Of a stretch of DNA of 64,000 nucleotides, positions 22,855 to 31,843 are shown piece after piece. This DNA comes from Streptomyces xiamenensis (GTDB lineage: Bacteria; Actinomycetota; Actinomycetes; Streptomycetales; Streptomycetaceae). The notes below the pieces were generated by a model. The model saw only the letters and a program-made list of their open reading frames with translations. It did no database searches and had not been told where the DNA came from. The translations under genes were made by a program, and so were the position numbers. The DNA lies in NCBI RefSeq assembly GCF_000993785.3, contig NZ_CP009922.3, positions 5,146,001 to 5,210,000 of the forward strand, written 5' to 3'. Numbering within the stretch: position 1 is the stretch's first letter; every line of letters begins with the position of its first letter.

Positions 22855-24995
22855 CGTGCCCGCAGGCGCAGCAGCAGGGCGGCCGGGGCGCGGGGGAGGG
22901 TGACGGTCAGTTCGCCCTCCGGTGCCGACCAGGCGACCGTTCCCGCGGTGGCGGCCGGGTACAGGATCTCGGGCTCAACCGCGCGGCCCCGCCACGCGGG
23001 GAGCGGCAGGGTCCGCACCGGGCCGCCGCCGCGGCGCCACACCGTCAGGTACGTGGTGCCGTCGGCCGCGCGCAGACCGAGCGCGGGCCAGGGCTCCTCC
23101 CAGTCCGGCAGGCCCAGCGGCCAGAACGGCACCGCACCGGGCAGGTCGGCCCGCAGCCCCTGGTAGACCCGTACCGCCTCCCGCACCAGGGTGAGTTGAC
23201 CGGACGTCATCCGGTTCAGGTGGCCGGACAGATGGATCCGGCCCAGCAGCGCCCCGGCCAGCGTGAAGGCGATCTCGTCGTCCGTGAACTCCGGCTGTGG
23301 ATAGGCCCACACCGCGCCCTGTTCCGGCGGCACGGCCGTGGGGGCGCTCGCCGCGATCGGCGGGTAGCGCAGGAAGTCCTGCTGGTCGCTGGTGGATTGC
23401 AGCTGTGTCAGCGCGAGCGACGAGCCGTCCATCCGCATGCCGCCCGAGGCGCAGTTCTCGATCACCAGACGCGGATGGCGCTCCAGTACGGCGTGCAGCC
23501 AGTCCTGATACGCCCGGGCGTGCGCCAGCAGACCGGCCCCCGGGCTGGTGGTGCCGCCGGTGTCGGTGCCGGGCGGCACGGAGATGTTGTAGTCCAGCTT
23601 GAGGTACCCCACTCCCCACGCGCCGACGATCCGGTCCACCGTCGCGTCCAGGTGGCGGCGCGCCGCCGGGTGGCGCAGGTCGAGCTGGAAGCGGCCGTTC
23701 TCCCGTACCCGTACGCCGTCCCGCGCGAAGTACGCGGCGTCCGGCAGGGTAGGGGCAATGGGGCTGCGCACGCCGATCACCTCGGGTTCCAGCCACAGCC
23801 CGGGCACCATGTTGTGGGCGCGGATACGGTCCAGCACCTCGTGGATGCCGCGTTCCCCGGGGAACCGGGCGGCGGCCGGCTGCCAGGCGCCGACCGTGTC
23901 CCACCAGCCCCCGGCGTCGCCGTCGTACCAGCCGGCGTCGATGACGAAGTACTCGGCGCCCGCCGTGGCCGCCGCGTCGATCAGCGGCAGCAGCTTCGCG
24001 GTCGTCGGATCGCCGTTCAGCGTGTTCATGTAGTCGTTGAAGACGACGGGCAGCGCCGCGTGGTCCGGGTGCGGCCGGCGCAGCACGCGCCGGTACGCGG
24101 TCAGTTCGGCCAGCGCGCCCTCGAACCCGGCGCGCGAGAGGGCGAGCGCGGCCGGCACGGTCGTGAAAGAGGCTCCGGGGGCGAGCCGTTCACTCCACTG
24201 GTGCTCGGTGTCGCTGGGCCCCCACAGGGCCAGATAGCCGGCGGCCCCGCGTTCGCCGCTCTCCCAGATCCAGCCGGTGGGCGACTCGATCTGCCACAGC
24301 CACGCCGCCCCGGCGGCGTCCGGCCCCGCGTCCGGCCTCCCGGTGAGCGCGCCCATCGGCAGATGACCGTCGGTCGGCCAGCTGCCCCGGCTGCTGTACG
24401 CGACCCGGCCGCGCGCGTCCTGCCGGTGCAGGGCGTGGTTGAGGTCCGGGACCCGGCGGCGCAGCGGTTCGCTCCGCCAGCGGCATTCGGCCAGCCAGTC
24501 GTTCTCCGCCCAGTGCAGGTCCAGGTCGGCGGGGTCCGGCAGCCCGCCCAGGGTGAGGGAGGAGACCGCGTACAGCGTGCGGACCTCGGACGCCTCGTTG
24601 GTCACGGTGACCGAGCCGCGCACCACCGCCGTCCCCTCGGGGGACTCCAGCAGCAAGGTGACGGCCAGCCCGCTCACTTCGTCCGCCAGGTTCAGACGCA
24701 GCCGGTGCCATGGTCCCACGGTCTCCGTCCGGTGCGAGCGCAGCCGCAGCCGCCGGCCCACCGCCGTGTCGATGCCGCGCTGTCCCGCCCACTCGGTGCC
24801 CGTGCCCGCCGCCAGCAGCTCCACCACCGGCAGCGCGGTGCCGGGCGGGACGGCCGGCGCGTTGCCCGGCGGCCCCAGCCGTACCGTCCGTAGTACCCCG
24901 TCCGGCCCGGCCGCGAACTCCGCCGTCAGCGCCGTGTGGCCCCACGCGATGGTGATGTCGTCGGGGCCGGCGGCGTCCCGTTCCTGGCTCGACAC
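22851..24995 (-). CDS. Alpha-galactosidase, glycoside hydrolase family 36
   Basis: 714 aa, full GH36 length with an N-terminal beta-sandwich, a central TIM barrel and a C-terminal beta domain. Key segments: VFNDYMNTLNGDPTTAKLLP, YFVIDAGWYDGDAGGWWDTV, GLWLEPEVI, YLKLDYN with probable nucleophile D468, and IENCASGGMRMDGSSL with probable acid/base D537 in STSDQQD. It lacks a signal peptide, so it acts in the cytoplasm on imported alpha-galactosides. GTG 24995 is preceded by GGGGGG at 6-nt spacing. The frame stays open far upstream, but that is a shadow of lacI and the binding protein gene. Confidence 0.92.
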   Translation of the reverse strand: MSSQERDAAGPDDITIAWGHTALTAEFAAGPDGVLRTVRLGPPGNAPAVPPGTALPVVELLAAGTGTEWAGQRGIDTAVGRRLRLRSHRTETVGPWHRLRLNLADEVSGLAVTLLLESPEGTAVVRGSVTVTNEASEVRTLYAVSSLTLGGLPDPADLDLHWAENDWLAECRWRSEPLRRRVPDLNHALHRQDARGRVAYSSRGSWPTDGHLPMGALTGRPDAGPDAAGAAWLWQIESPTGWIWESGERGAAGYLALWGPSDTEHQWSERLAPGASFTTVPAALALSRAGFEGALAELTAYRRVLRRPHPDHAALPVVFNDYMNTLNGDPTTAKLLPLIDAAATAGAEYFVIDAGWYDGDAGGWWDTVGAWQPAAARFPGERGIHEVLDRIRAHNMVPGLWLEPEVIGVRSPIAPTLPDAAYFARDGVRVRENGRFQLDLRHPAARRHLDATVDRIVGAWGVGYLKLDYNISVPPGTDTGGTTSPGAGLLAHARAYQDWLHAVLERHPRLVIENCASGGMRMDGSSLALTQLQSTSDQQDFLRYPPIAASAPTAVPPEQGAVWAYPQPEFTDDEIAFTLAGALLGRIHLSGHLNRMTSGQLTLVREAVRVYQGLRADLPGAVPFWPLGLPDWEEPWPALGLRAADGTTYLTVWRRGGGPVRTLPLPAWRGRAVEPEILYPAATAGTVAWSAPEGELTVTLPRAPAALLLRLRAR

Positions 24996-25045
24996 AGCGA
25001 TCCCCCCTGGTGAGTTCGCGGCTTCCCGCTCCTTGACGGCCCCCG

Positions 25046-25059
25046 TGTGACCGGTCACA
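25046..25059. promoter_or_regulatory. LacI-type operator O1: 14-bp perfect palindrome
   Basis: TGTGACCGGTCACA, a perfect palindrome with central CG-type symmetry, lies between the divergent alpha-galactosidase and lacI genes, 50 nt upstream of the galactosidase start. The identical sequence recurs 27 bp away. Two copies in a lacI divergent region strongly suggest operators for the adjacent regulator, controlling both transcription units. Confidence 0.75.
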
Positions 25060-25067
25060 ATCCTGGC

Positions 25068-26138
25068 ATGCCTGTGACCGGTCACACAAGGAGCGGCCGC
25101 CGCCCCGCCAGCATCCGCGACGTCGCCGACGCCGCCGGGGTGTCGTACCAGACCGTCTCCCGGGTCATCAACGGACACCCCAGCGTGCGCCCGGCCACCC
25201 GCGCCCGGGTCGAAGCGGCCGTCGCCGCGCTCGGCTTCCGGCGCAGCGCCACCGCCCACGCCCTGGCCAGCGGCCGGACCAGGGCGCTGACCGTCCTCAC
25301 CTCCAACACCACCCACTACGGCTACGCCGCTGCCCTCCGCGGCATCGAGGAGGCGGCCCGCGCCGCGTCCTTCGCCGTGGGCATCGCGGTTCTGGAATCG
25401 GAGGAGGACGAGGTCGTGCGCGACGCCGTGCGACGCGCCACCGACACCGGCGGCGGGCTCATCGTCATCGCCTACGACCGCCCCGGCGTCCGCGCCCTGC
25501 AACTCCTGCCCGACGACGCCCCGGTGGTGGCCGCTGTGGAGACCCCGGCCACCACCCCGCCGCCCGGCAGCCCGTGGGTGTGGACCGATGACCGCGCCGC
25601 CGCCCACCGCATGACGCGCCATCTGCTCGACCTGGGCCACCACACCGTCCACTACCTCGCCATCCCCTCCACCACCGACAGCACCGGCACCGGCACCGGC
25701 GACGGGGCCCAGCGTGCCGCCGGCTGGCGCGACGCGCTGCGCGAGGCCGGGCGGCCGATCCCCGAACCGCGCCCGGCCGGCTGGGAACCCGCCGACGGCT
25801 ACGCCGCCGGCCAACGCCTGGCCCGCGACCCGGAGGTGACCGCCGTGCTGTGCGGCAACGACGCCCTGGCGCTCGGCGTGCTGCGCGCCCTGCGCGAGGC
25901 CGGCCGCGACGTGCCGCGCGACATCAGCGTCGCCGGCTTCGATGACGCCCCGCACTCCGCGTATCTGACTCCCGCCCTCACCACCGTCCGGCTCGACTTC
26001 ACCGGCCTGGGCCGCGCCACCTTCGCGCTGCTGCACGGCCTGCTGGAGGCGGGCGAGCCCGTCACCCCGCACCCCGTCGCCCAGCCCGAGCTGATCATCC
26101 GCGAGAGCACCGGACCCGCACCCCGACCGCCCCGCTGA
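25068..26138 (+). CDS. LacI-family transcriptional regulator of the alpha-galactoside locus
   Basis: 356 aa from ATG 25068. The N-terminal DNA-binding domain ASIRDVADAAGVSYQTVSRV and INGHPSVRPATRARVEAAVA is followed by the hinge ALASGRTRALTVL and a periplasmic-binding-like effector domain (VTAVLCGNDALALGVLRALR, DISVAGFDDAPHSAYLTPAL). It presumably represses the galactosidase and the downstream transporter until a galactoside binds. No ribosome site precedes ATG 25068; an in-frame GTG lies upstream at 25047 and another just inside at 25074. The second operator falls inside the first codons. Confidence 0.92.
   Translation: MPVTGHTRSGRRPASIRDVADAAGVSYQTVSRVINGHPSVRPATRARVEAAVAALGFRRSATAHALASGRTRALTVLTSNTTHYGYAAALRGIEEAARAASFAVGIAVLESEEDEVVRDAVRRATDTGGGLIVIAYDRPGVRALQLLPDDAPVVAAVETPATTPPPGSPWVWTDDRAAAHRMTRHLLDLGHHTVHYLAIPSTTDSTGTGTGDGAQRAAGWRDALREAGRPIPEPRPAGWEPADGYAAGQRLARDPEVTAVLCGNDALALGVLRALREAGRDVPRDISVAGFDDAPHSAYLTPALTTVRLDFTGLGRATFALLHGLLEAGEPVTPHPVAQPELIIRESTGPAPRPPR
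25073..25086. promoter_or_regulatory. LacI-type operator O2, identical to O1 and inside the lacI start region
   Basis: The same 14-bp palindrome as at 25046-25059. It overlaps codons 2-7 of lacI if translation begins at ATG 25068. A site here would block early elongation or initiation of lacI and its downstream genes, a simple autoregulatory roadblock. The 27-bp centre-to-centre spacing (about 2.5 turns) puts the two sites on roughly opposite DNA faces. Confidence 0.7.
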
Positions 26139-26187
26139 GGTACGGCGCCGCCCGCCCGGCACCACCGCCCGCCCCCAGGAGTCCACG

Positions 26188-27513
26188 ATGAAGAGGACAT
26201 CCGCCGCCCTGGCGCTCATCTGCGCCGGAGCCCTGACCCTGACCGCCGGCTGCTCCGACAGCTCCGTCATCGACCACACCGACGAGGCGGCCCGCATGAC
26301 GCCGGTCGACCCGCTCGGCGATCTGTCCGGCGTCACCCTCACCCTCTGGACGGCCCAGTCCACCGCCACGGCCGCCGCGCCCGTCATCGAGGCGTTCGAG
26401 GCGGCGACCGGGGCGAGCGTACGCACCGAGGCCATTCCCGACCTGTACGAACAGAACGTGCCCACCCGGCTCGCCGCCGGCGACATGCCCGACCTGCTGT
26501 TCTGGCAGCCCAGCATCTCCACGCTGCCCTTCATCCACCCGCAGCGCCATCTGCTGCCACTGGACAACGAGCCCTGGGTGGCCGAACTCGGCCCCACCGA
26601 GGCATCCCTGGGCGTCCTGGACGGCACCCGCTTCGCCGCCGTCGTCTCCAGCCCCGCCATGCTCGGCGTCTACTACAACAAGGCGGTCTTCGCCGAAGCC
26701 GGCCTGAGCGAGGCCGACTTCCCGCACAGCTACGACGAACTCCTCCGGCTGGGCCACACGGTCCGCGACCGTACGGACGCGGCGCCCTTCTACGAGGCGG
26801 GCGGGGACCAGTGGCCGCTGCAATGGCAGGTGCAGGCCCAGCTCACCGACCTCCCCGGCAACTGGTGGGAGGGCCTGAACCGCAACGAGGAACACTGGAC
26901 CGACCCCGTCGTCGTCGAAGCCATCACCACCTACCGCGACGAACTCCTCGGCGCGGGCCTCGCCCAGGACGACTACCGCACCGGCACCTTCACCGGCCAG
27001 GCCGAGGCGCTGTGGGAGGGCGACGCCGCCATGGCGCTCAACGTCACCGCCCTCCAGACCCTTTTCCAGGCCCAGCACACCACGGCGGAGATCGACGCGA
27101 CCATCGGCTGGTTCCCGGTGGCCAACTCCGACGCCCGCGGCCTGTACTCGCCCGACCAGGCCAACGGCGTCGTCGCCTTCCGCACCGGCGACGAGACGCG
27201 GCAGAACGCCGCCCGCCAGTTCCTCGCGTACTGGCTCGGCCCCGGCTACCCGGACTATCTCGACGCCCGCAAGATCACCTCCGTACAGCCCGCCGTCCCC
27301 ACCCCCGACGGACTGCCGCGCATCGCCCTCGACCAACTCGCCGCGCTGCCCCAGGCCCACGGGGTCTTCCAGGCCAAGGCCATCGTCGCCCCCGAACTGC
27401 ACACCGGGCTCGCCGAGCTGATCTACGGAGAGAAGTCCCCCGAGGCGGTGGCGCAGTTCGTCGACGACCAATTCTCCGAGATCGCCCAGGCCCAAGGCGC
27501 AGCAGGCTTCTGA
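26188..27513 (+). CDS. Sugar ABC transporter substrate-binding lipoprotein
   Basis: 441 aa. Signal peptide MKRTSAALALICAGALTLTA followed by lipobox Cys22 (TAGCSDSS). Family 1-type extracellular solute-binding features include SGVTLTLWTAQSTATAAAPV, LAAGDMPDLLFWQPSIS, GVYYNKAVFAEAGLSE, and DAAMALNVTALQTLF. It should capture an oligosaccharide outside the cell and pass it to the two permeases that follow. It is separated from lacI by only 49 nt with no obvious promoter, so lacI and the transporter are probably cotranscribed. CAGGAG precedes the ATG. Confidence 0.9.
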   Translation: MKRTSAALALICAGALTLTAGCSDSSVIDHTDEAARMTPVDPLGDLSGVTLTLWTAQSTATAAAPVIEAFEAATGASVRTEAIPDLYEQNVPTRLAAGDMPDLLFWQPSISTLPFIHPQRHLLPLDNEPWVAELGPTEASLGVLDGTRFAAVVSSPAMLGVYYNKAVFAEAGLSEADFPHSYDELLRLGHTVRDRTDAAPFYEAGGDQWPLQWQVQAQLTDLPGNWWEGLNRNEEHWTDPVVVEAITTYRDELLGAGLAQDDYRTGTFTGQAEALWEGDAAMALNVTALQTLFQAQHTTAEIDATIGWFPVANSDARGLYSPDQANGVVAFRTGDETRQNAARQFLAYWLGPGYPDYLDARKITSVQPAVPTPDGLPRIALDQLAALPQAHGVFQAKAIVAPELHTGLAELIYGEKSPEAVAQFVDDQFSEIAQAQGAAGF

Positions 27514-27530
27514 GAAAGGAGGCCGACACC

Positions 27531-28406
27531 GTGGCCCGTGCCCCCGGCCGGATATCCGGGGCGGCCGTCCACCACCCCTGGTGGTTCGCGCTGCCCGCCG
27601 TCCTCGTCTTCGGCGGCTTCTTCCTGCTGCCCAATCTGCTGAACTTCGTCTACCCCTTCACCGACTGGTCCGCATACCACAGCGACATCTCCTACGCGGG
27701 GCTCGACAACTTCCGCCGCATCATCGACAACGGCACCCTCTTCCGGGCGATCCGCACCACCTTGGTCTACGCCCTGCTCGCCGCGTTCTTCCAGAACCTC
27801 TTCGGGCTGCTGCTCGCCCTGCTGCTGGAGCGGGACACCCGCTTCAACCGTTTCTTCCGCACCGTCTTCTTCCTCCCCGTCCTCATCTCCGCGCTCGCCG
27901 TCGGCTACATCTTCCAAGCCCTGCTCAACACCGACGGGGCCCTCAACAGCGCACTGGGCACCACCATCCCCTGGCTGGGCAGCACCACCTGGACCGTCGT
28001 CCTGGTCGCCGCCATCCACGGCTGGAAGTGGATGGGCCTGGCCATGCTGATCTACCTCGCCGGGCTCAAGGGCATCCCCGGCGACACCCTGGAGGCGGCC
28101 CGGGCGGACGGGGCCGGACCGTGGCGGCTGTTCTGGGCCATCCGCTTCCCGCTGCTGGCGCCCGCGGTCACCTTCAACGTCACCACCTCGCTGCTCGGCT
28201 CGATGAACACCTTCGACATCGTCCAGGCCACCACCGGCGGCGGCCCGGCCGCCGCCACCGAGGTGATGAACATCTACATGTTCCGCGTCTTCGGCCAAGG
28301 CCTGTACGCGCAGGCCTCCGCCATGAGCCTGGTGCTGTTCCTGGTGGTCGTCGTCCTGGCCATCCCCCTGGTGACCGGATTGCGCAAGAGGGAGCAGCTG
28401 CTGTGA
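27531..28406 (+). CDS. Sugar ABC transporter permease (MalF/LacF-type)
   Basis: 291 aa from GTG 27531 behind AAAGGAGG. Six membrane segments are visible; the ATPase-contact EAA loop reads TLEAARADGAGPWRLFWAIR. WFALPAVLVFGGFFLLPNLL opens the first helix. Together with the next gene it forms the channel of a CUT1-type importer. The operon has no ATPase gene; Streptomyces CUT1 importers usually share MsiK. Confidence 0.9.
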   Translation: MARAPGRISGAAVHHPWWFALPAVLVFGGFFLLPNLLNFVYPFTDWSAYHSDISYAGLDNFRRIIDNGTLFRAIRTTLVYALLAAFFQNLFGLLLALLLERDTRFNRFFRTVFFLPVLISALAVGYIFQALLNTDGALNSALGTTIPWLGSTTWTVVLVAAIHGWKWMGLAMLIYLAGLKGIPGDTLEAARADGAGPWRLFWAIRFPLLAPAVTFNVTTSLLGSMNTFDIVQATTGGGPAAATEVMNIYMFRVFGQGLYAQASAMSLVLFLVVVVLAIPLVTGLRKREQLL

Positions 28407-29235
28407 ACGCCTCTGCCAGCGTCTGGCGCTGGGGCCGGCCGGTCCTGGTGATCGTGCTCGCCGCGCTCGCCGTGGGCGTACCGCTGTGGCTGGTGATCGC
28501 CACCGCCGCCAAGCCGCAGGGCGAGGCCGTACGCCCCGACCTGGCGCCGCCGCAACAGTGGCAGCCGGGCCAGAACTACACGGACGCCCTCAGCCAGGGC
28601 GAGATGCCGCGCGGCCTGCTCAACAGCCTGCTGGTCATCGTCCCGGCGGTGGTCCTGGTCCTCGTGCTGGGGGCGGCCGCCGCCTGGGTGTTCGCGCGCC
28701 GCCGGGGCCGGCTGGTCACCGCCGCGTACACCGTGTGCATCAGCGGACTGCTGCTGCCCCGGCCATCATCACCATCGTGCTGCAACTGCGGCAGCTCGGC
28801 CTGGCCGGCACCCGCCCCGGCATGATCGCCGTCTACACCGCCATGTACCTGTCCACGGCCATCTTCTTCATGACGGGCTTCATCCGGGCCATCCCCCACG
28901 AACTGGAGGAGGCCGCCCGGATGGACGGCGCCGGGCCGCTGCGGATCTTCACCCGCATCGTGCTGCCGCTGCTCCGCCCGGTCATCGCCACCGCCACCAT
29001 CATGGTGATGCTCTACGCCTGGAGTGACGTCTTCTACTCCTTCTTCGTGCTCGGCGGAGGCGACGCCGCCACGCTGCCGATCAAGCTCTTCCAGGTCGCC
29101 AGCGCCCAGCTGTACCTCAACAACTGGCACCTCATCTTCGCCTATGTGGTGCTGATGAGCCTGCCGATGATCGTGGTCTTCCTGGTCGCCCAGCGAAAGA
29201 TCGTGTCCGGAATCACCAGTGGAGCCGTCAAGTAA
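28403..29235 (+). pseudogene. Sugar ABC transporter permease (MalG/LacG-type) with an apparent 1-nt frameshift
   Basis: It starts at GTG 28403 overlapping the previous TGA (GTGA). The first part reads VLVIVLAALAVGVPLWLVIA through YTVCISGLLLP. At the four-C run 28757-28760 the frame is lost, and the rest continues in the +1 frame as AIITIVLQLRQLGLAGTRPG, LEEAARMDGAGPLRIFTRIV (EAA loop) and KIVSGITSGAVK. Five C residues instead of four would restore a normal 277-aa permease. Either the importer is inactive or the base is a sequencing error in a homopolymer. Confidence 0.85.
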
Positions 29236-29265
29236 GCCGCCACGAAGGAAAGGACCTCACCCCAC

Positions 29266-31839
29266 ATGAGCATGTCCACGGCACGGCACGGAACCGCGGG
29301 CGCACCCCGAGCGAAAAGGAAACTCCTCCGCATGACCATCGCCGCCGCCGTCACCGCGGCCACCCTCGGCGCCGCCGCCCCGGACCGGGGCGACGCCGAC
29401 GAACCGGCGGCCGTCCCCGCCCTCACCGTCGACCTCGGCGCCTCCGAGGGCCCGCTGCTGTACGGGGCCAACGGCGCGCTGTACGGCCTGAGCGACGATG
29501 GCGTCCCCAGCGACGCCATCCTCGCCCCGCTCAAGCTCTCCACCATCACCCAGAAGCCCGAGGGCGGCGCCCAGCACCCCAACGGCGACGCCCTCACCGT
29601 CTCCGACTCCTTCTTCCGCAACGGCGGCGGCGACATCTACGTGATGATGCAGGACATCTACGCCGAGTGGCCGTACGAGGACCTCGGCCTGGACGACTAC
29701 CTCCCCAAGGTCGACAGCATCGTCGAGCAGATCGCCGCCCACCCGCGCGCCGACCGCTTCGTCGTGGTCCCCTTCAACGAGCCCGACCAGATCTGGTACC
29801 GGCTGGATGTCGCCGACACCGCCCAGTACGAGCGCAACCGGGACCGCTTCCTCGCCGACTGGTCCACCGTCCACGACCGGATCCGCGCCATCAGCCCCAC
29901 CCTGCGCATCGCCGGGCCCAACGAGGCACGCTACGACCGCCGCTTCCTGCCCGACTTCTACCGCTACGCGTACGACCACGACGTGCTGCCCGACATCACC
30001 ACCTGGCACGAGCTGTCCCCCGACTCGCTGCGCGACTTCCAGAGCAACCACGACCACTACCGCGCACTGGAACGGGAGATCGGCTTCGGCCCGCTGCCCG
30101 TCAACATCGACGAGTACGCCAACCGCCGCGATCTGTCGGTGCCGGGACAACTCGTCCAGTGGGTCGGTATGTTCGAACGCAACAAGGTCTTCGCCGACCA
30201 GGCGTACTGGGACATGGCCGGCAACCTCGACGGCAATGTGGTCCACGACAACATCCCCAACGGCGGCTGGTGGTTCTTCCGCTGGTACGCGGCGCTGACC
30301 GGCGACACCGTACGCGTCACCCCGCCGAGCCCCGACACCATCGACACCCTCCAGGGCCTCGCCTCCCTCGACACCGCCAAGCGCCAGGCCCAGGCCCTCC
30401 TCGGCGGCGCGGACGGCCCCGCCGATGTCGTCTTCGAGCAGGTCGACCCGGCCCTCTTCGGAGACCGCGTCAGCGTCACCGTCGCCGAGACCCGCTGGTC
30501 GGGCTACGAGGGCGCGCACCCCGCCCCTCGGGTGATCGGCCGCGCCACGGCGCCGGTCGGCGCGGACGGCACCGTCACCGTCTCGCTCACCGGCCTGGAG
30601 CGGATGTCCGCCTACCGCGTGGTGCTCACCCCGGCCGGCGCCGACACCCCGGACCAGCCGGCCGAGCAGTGGCGCGGCACGTACGAGGCGGAGGACGCCC
30701 GTATCGCCGGCGGGGAGATCTACACCCACGGCACCGTCGCCAACGCCAATGGCTACGCCACCTCGGGCACCCGGGATGTCGGCTCGCTCAACCGCGAGGA
30801 CAGCCAGGTGGAGTTCACCGTCGAGGTGCCCGCGGACGGCACGTACGACCTCACCGTCTTCCACGGCAATCAGAGCGACGCGCCGGCCACCCAACTGCTG
30901 ACGGTGGACGGCGGCGAGCCCGCCCCCGTCACCTACCCGGCCACCCTCAACCGGACCTATCGCGGCACCGTGACCGTGCCGCTGACGCTGAGCGCCGGCC
31001 GGCACACCCTCACCCTCGCCAAGGGCGACGGCGAGGTCACCCTGGACAAGATCGAGCTGACCGAGGCCGCCGAGCCGTTCACCGCGTACGAGGCGACGCT
31101 CGCGGACACCACCGGCGCCCCCGGGTACGACTACGCCTCGGCGGCGGGCACCGGCACCGGCGCCCTGGTGCTGGACGGCGCGGCGGACGGCGCGGTCTTC
31201 GACGTGTACGCGCCACGTGATGGCTACTACCGGCTGACCCCGCGCCACACCGGCGAGGGCATGGTGACCCTGGAGGCGCACGGAGAGCGATTCACCGCCC
31301 CGGCCGGCCAGGAGCAGCGGGTGCTGCTGGCGGCCGGCAACAACCGGATCACCGCCACCGCCGCCGGGCACGTCGCGCTGGCGGCCCTGGAGGTGGCCGG
31401 CGCGGGGGAGCGGACGGGCCTGGCCACGCACCAGGCGGCCGACGCCCGGCTCGCGGGCACCACCGAGCTGGCGGCCAGCCCGCACGCGAGCGAGGGAACG
31501 TATCTGCGCTGGCTCGGCGACGGGGCGGACAACACCGCGGCCTTCACCGTGCGGGCCGAGCAGGCCGGGCCGCACCTGCTGATCGTGCACTACGCCAACG
31601 ACGAGCGCGCCGACAACGGGCACGCCTACAACTCCGACGTCATCTCCCGCATCCTGGACATCCAGGTGGACGGCGCCACCACCTCGGCGACGTTCCGCAA
31701 CTCCTACGGCTGGCAGAACTTCTGGGGCAAGGCCGTCCCCATCGAGCTGAGCGCGGGCACCCACACCCTCACCCTGTCCAACCCCACCGCCCACGCCCCC
31801 GACATCGACCGCCTCGAACTGGCGCCGGTGCGCGGCTGA
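29266..31839 (+). CDS. Secreted multidomain glycosidase, clan GH-A-like (GH39-like) with carbohydrate-binding modules
   Basis: 857 aa. A long basic N-region and hydrophobic core (RMTIAAAVTAATLGAAAPDR) fit a secretion signal. Residues about 45-400 resemble a TIM-barrel glycosidase: VVPFNEPDQIW with candidate acid/base E172, and NIDEYANR with candidate nucleophile E283. A small beta domain follows, then a CBM35/CBM6-like module from about 470 (YEAEDARIAGGEIYTHGTVA) to 600, and two more beta domains to the end. It probably trims a plant polysaccharide outside the cell so that the product is imported and cut by the GH36 enzyme. Family assignment is tentative. Confidence 0.75.
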   Translation: MSMSTARHGTAGAPRAKRKLLRMTIAAAVTAATLGAAAPDRGDADEPAAVPALTVDLGASEGPLLYGANGALYGLSDDGVPSDAILAPLKLSTITQKPEGGAQHPNGDALTVSDSFFRNGGGDIYVMMQDIYAEWPYEDLGLDDYLPKVDSIVEQIAAHPRADRFVVVPFNEPDQIWYRLDVADTAQYERNRDRFLADWSTVHDRIRAISPTLRIAGPNEARYDRRFLPDFYRYAYDHDVLPDITTWHELSPDSLRDFQSNHDHYRALEREIGFGPLPVNIDEYANRRDLSVPGQLVQWVGMFERNKVFADQAYWDMAGNLDGNVVHDNIPNGGWWFFRWYAALTGDTVRVTPPSPDTIDTLQGLASLDTAKRQAQALLGGADGPADVVFEQVDPALFGDRVSVTVAETRWSGYEGAHPAPRVIGRATAPVGADGTVTVSLTGLERMSAYRVVLTPAGADTPDQPAEQWRGTYEAEDARIAGGEIYTHGTVANANGYATSGTRDVGSLNREDSQVEFTVEVPADGTYDLTVFHGNQSDAPATQLLTVDGGEPAPVTYPATLNRTYRGTVTVPLTLSAGRHTLTLAKGDGEVTLDKIELTEAAEPFTAYEATLADTTGAPGYDYASAAGTGTGALVLDGAADGAVFDVYAPRDGYYRLTPRHTGEGMVTLEAHGERFTAPAGQEQRVLLAAGNNRITATAAGHVALAALEVAGAGERTGLATHQAADARLAGTTELAASPHASEGTYLRWLGDGADNTAAFTVRAEQAGPHLLIVHYANDERADNGHAYNSDVISRILDIQVDGATTSATFRNSYGWQNFWGKAVPIELSAGTHTLTLSNPTAHAPDIDRLELAPVRG

Positions 31840-31843
31840 GCGC

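Noticed and set aside
22851..26660. Minus-strand open frame of 1269 codons across alpha-galactosidase, lacI and binding-protein genes
   Set aside because: Only the 714-aa part from 24995 is galactosidase-like; the upstream half is the G+C-driven shadow of genes on the other strand.
29257..31794. 845-codon minus-strand frame opposite the secreted glycosidase
   Set aside because: It lies fully antisense to a gene with clear signal peptide, catalytic motifs and CBM pattern; its translation is Gly/Val-rich and without any motif.
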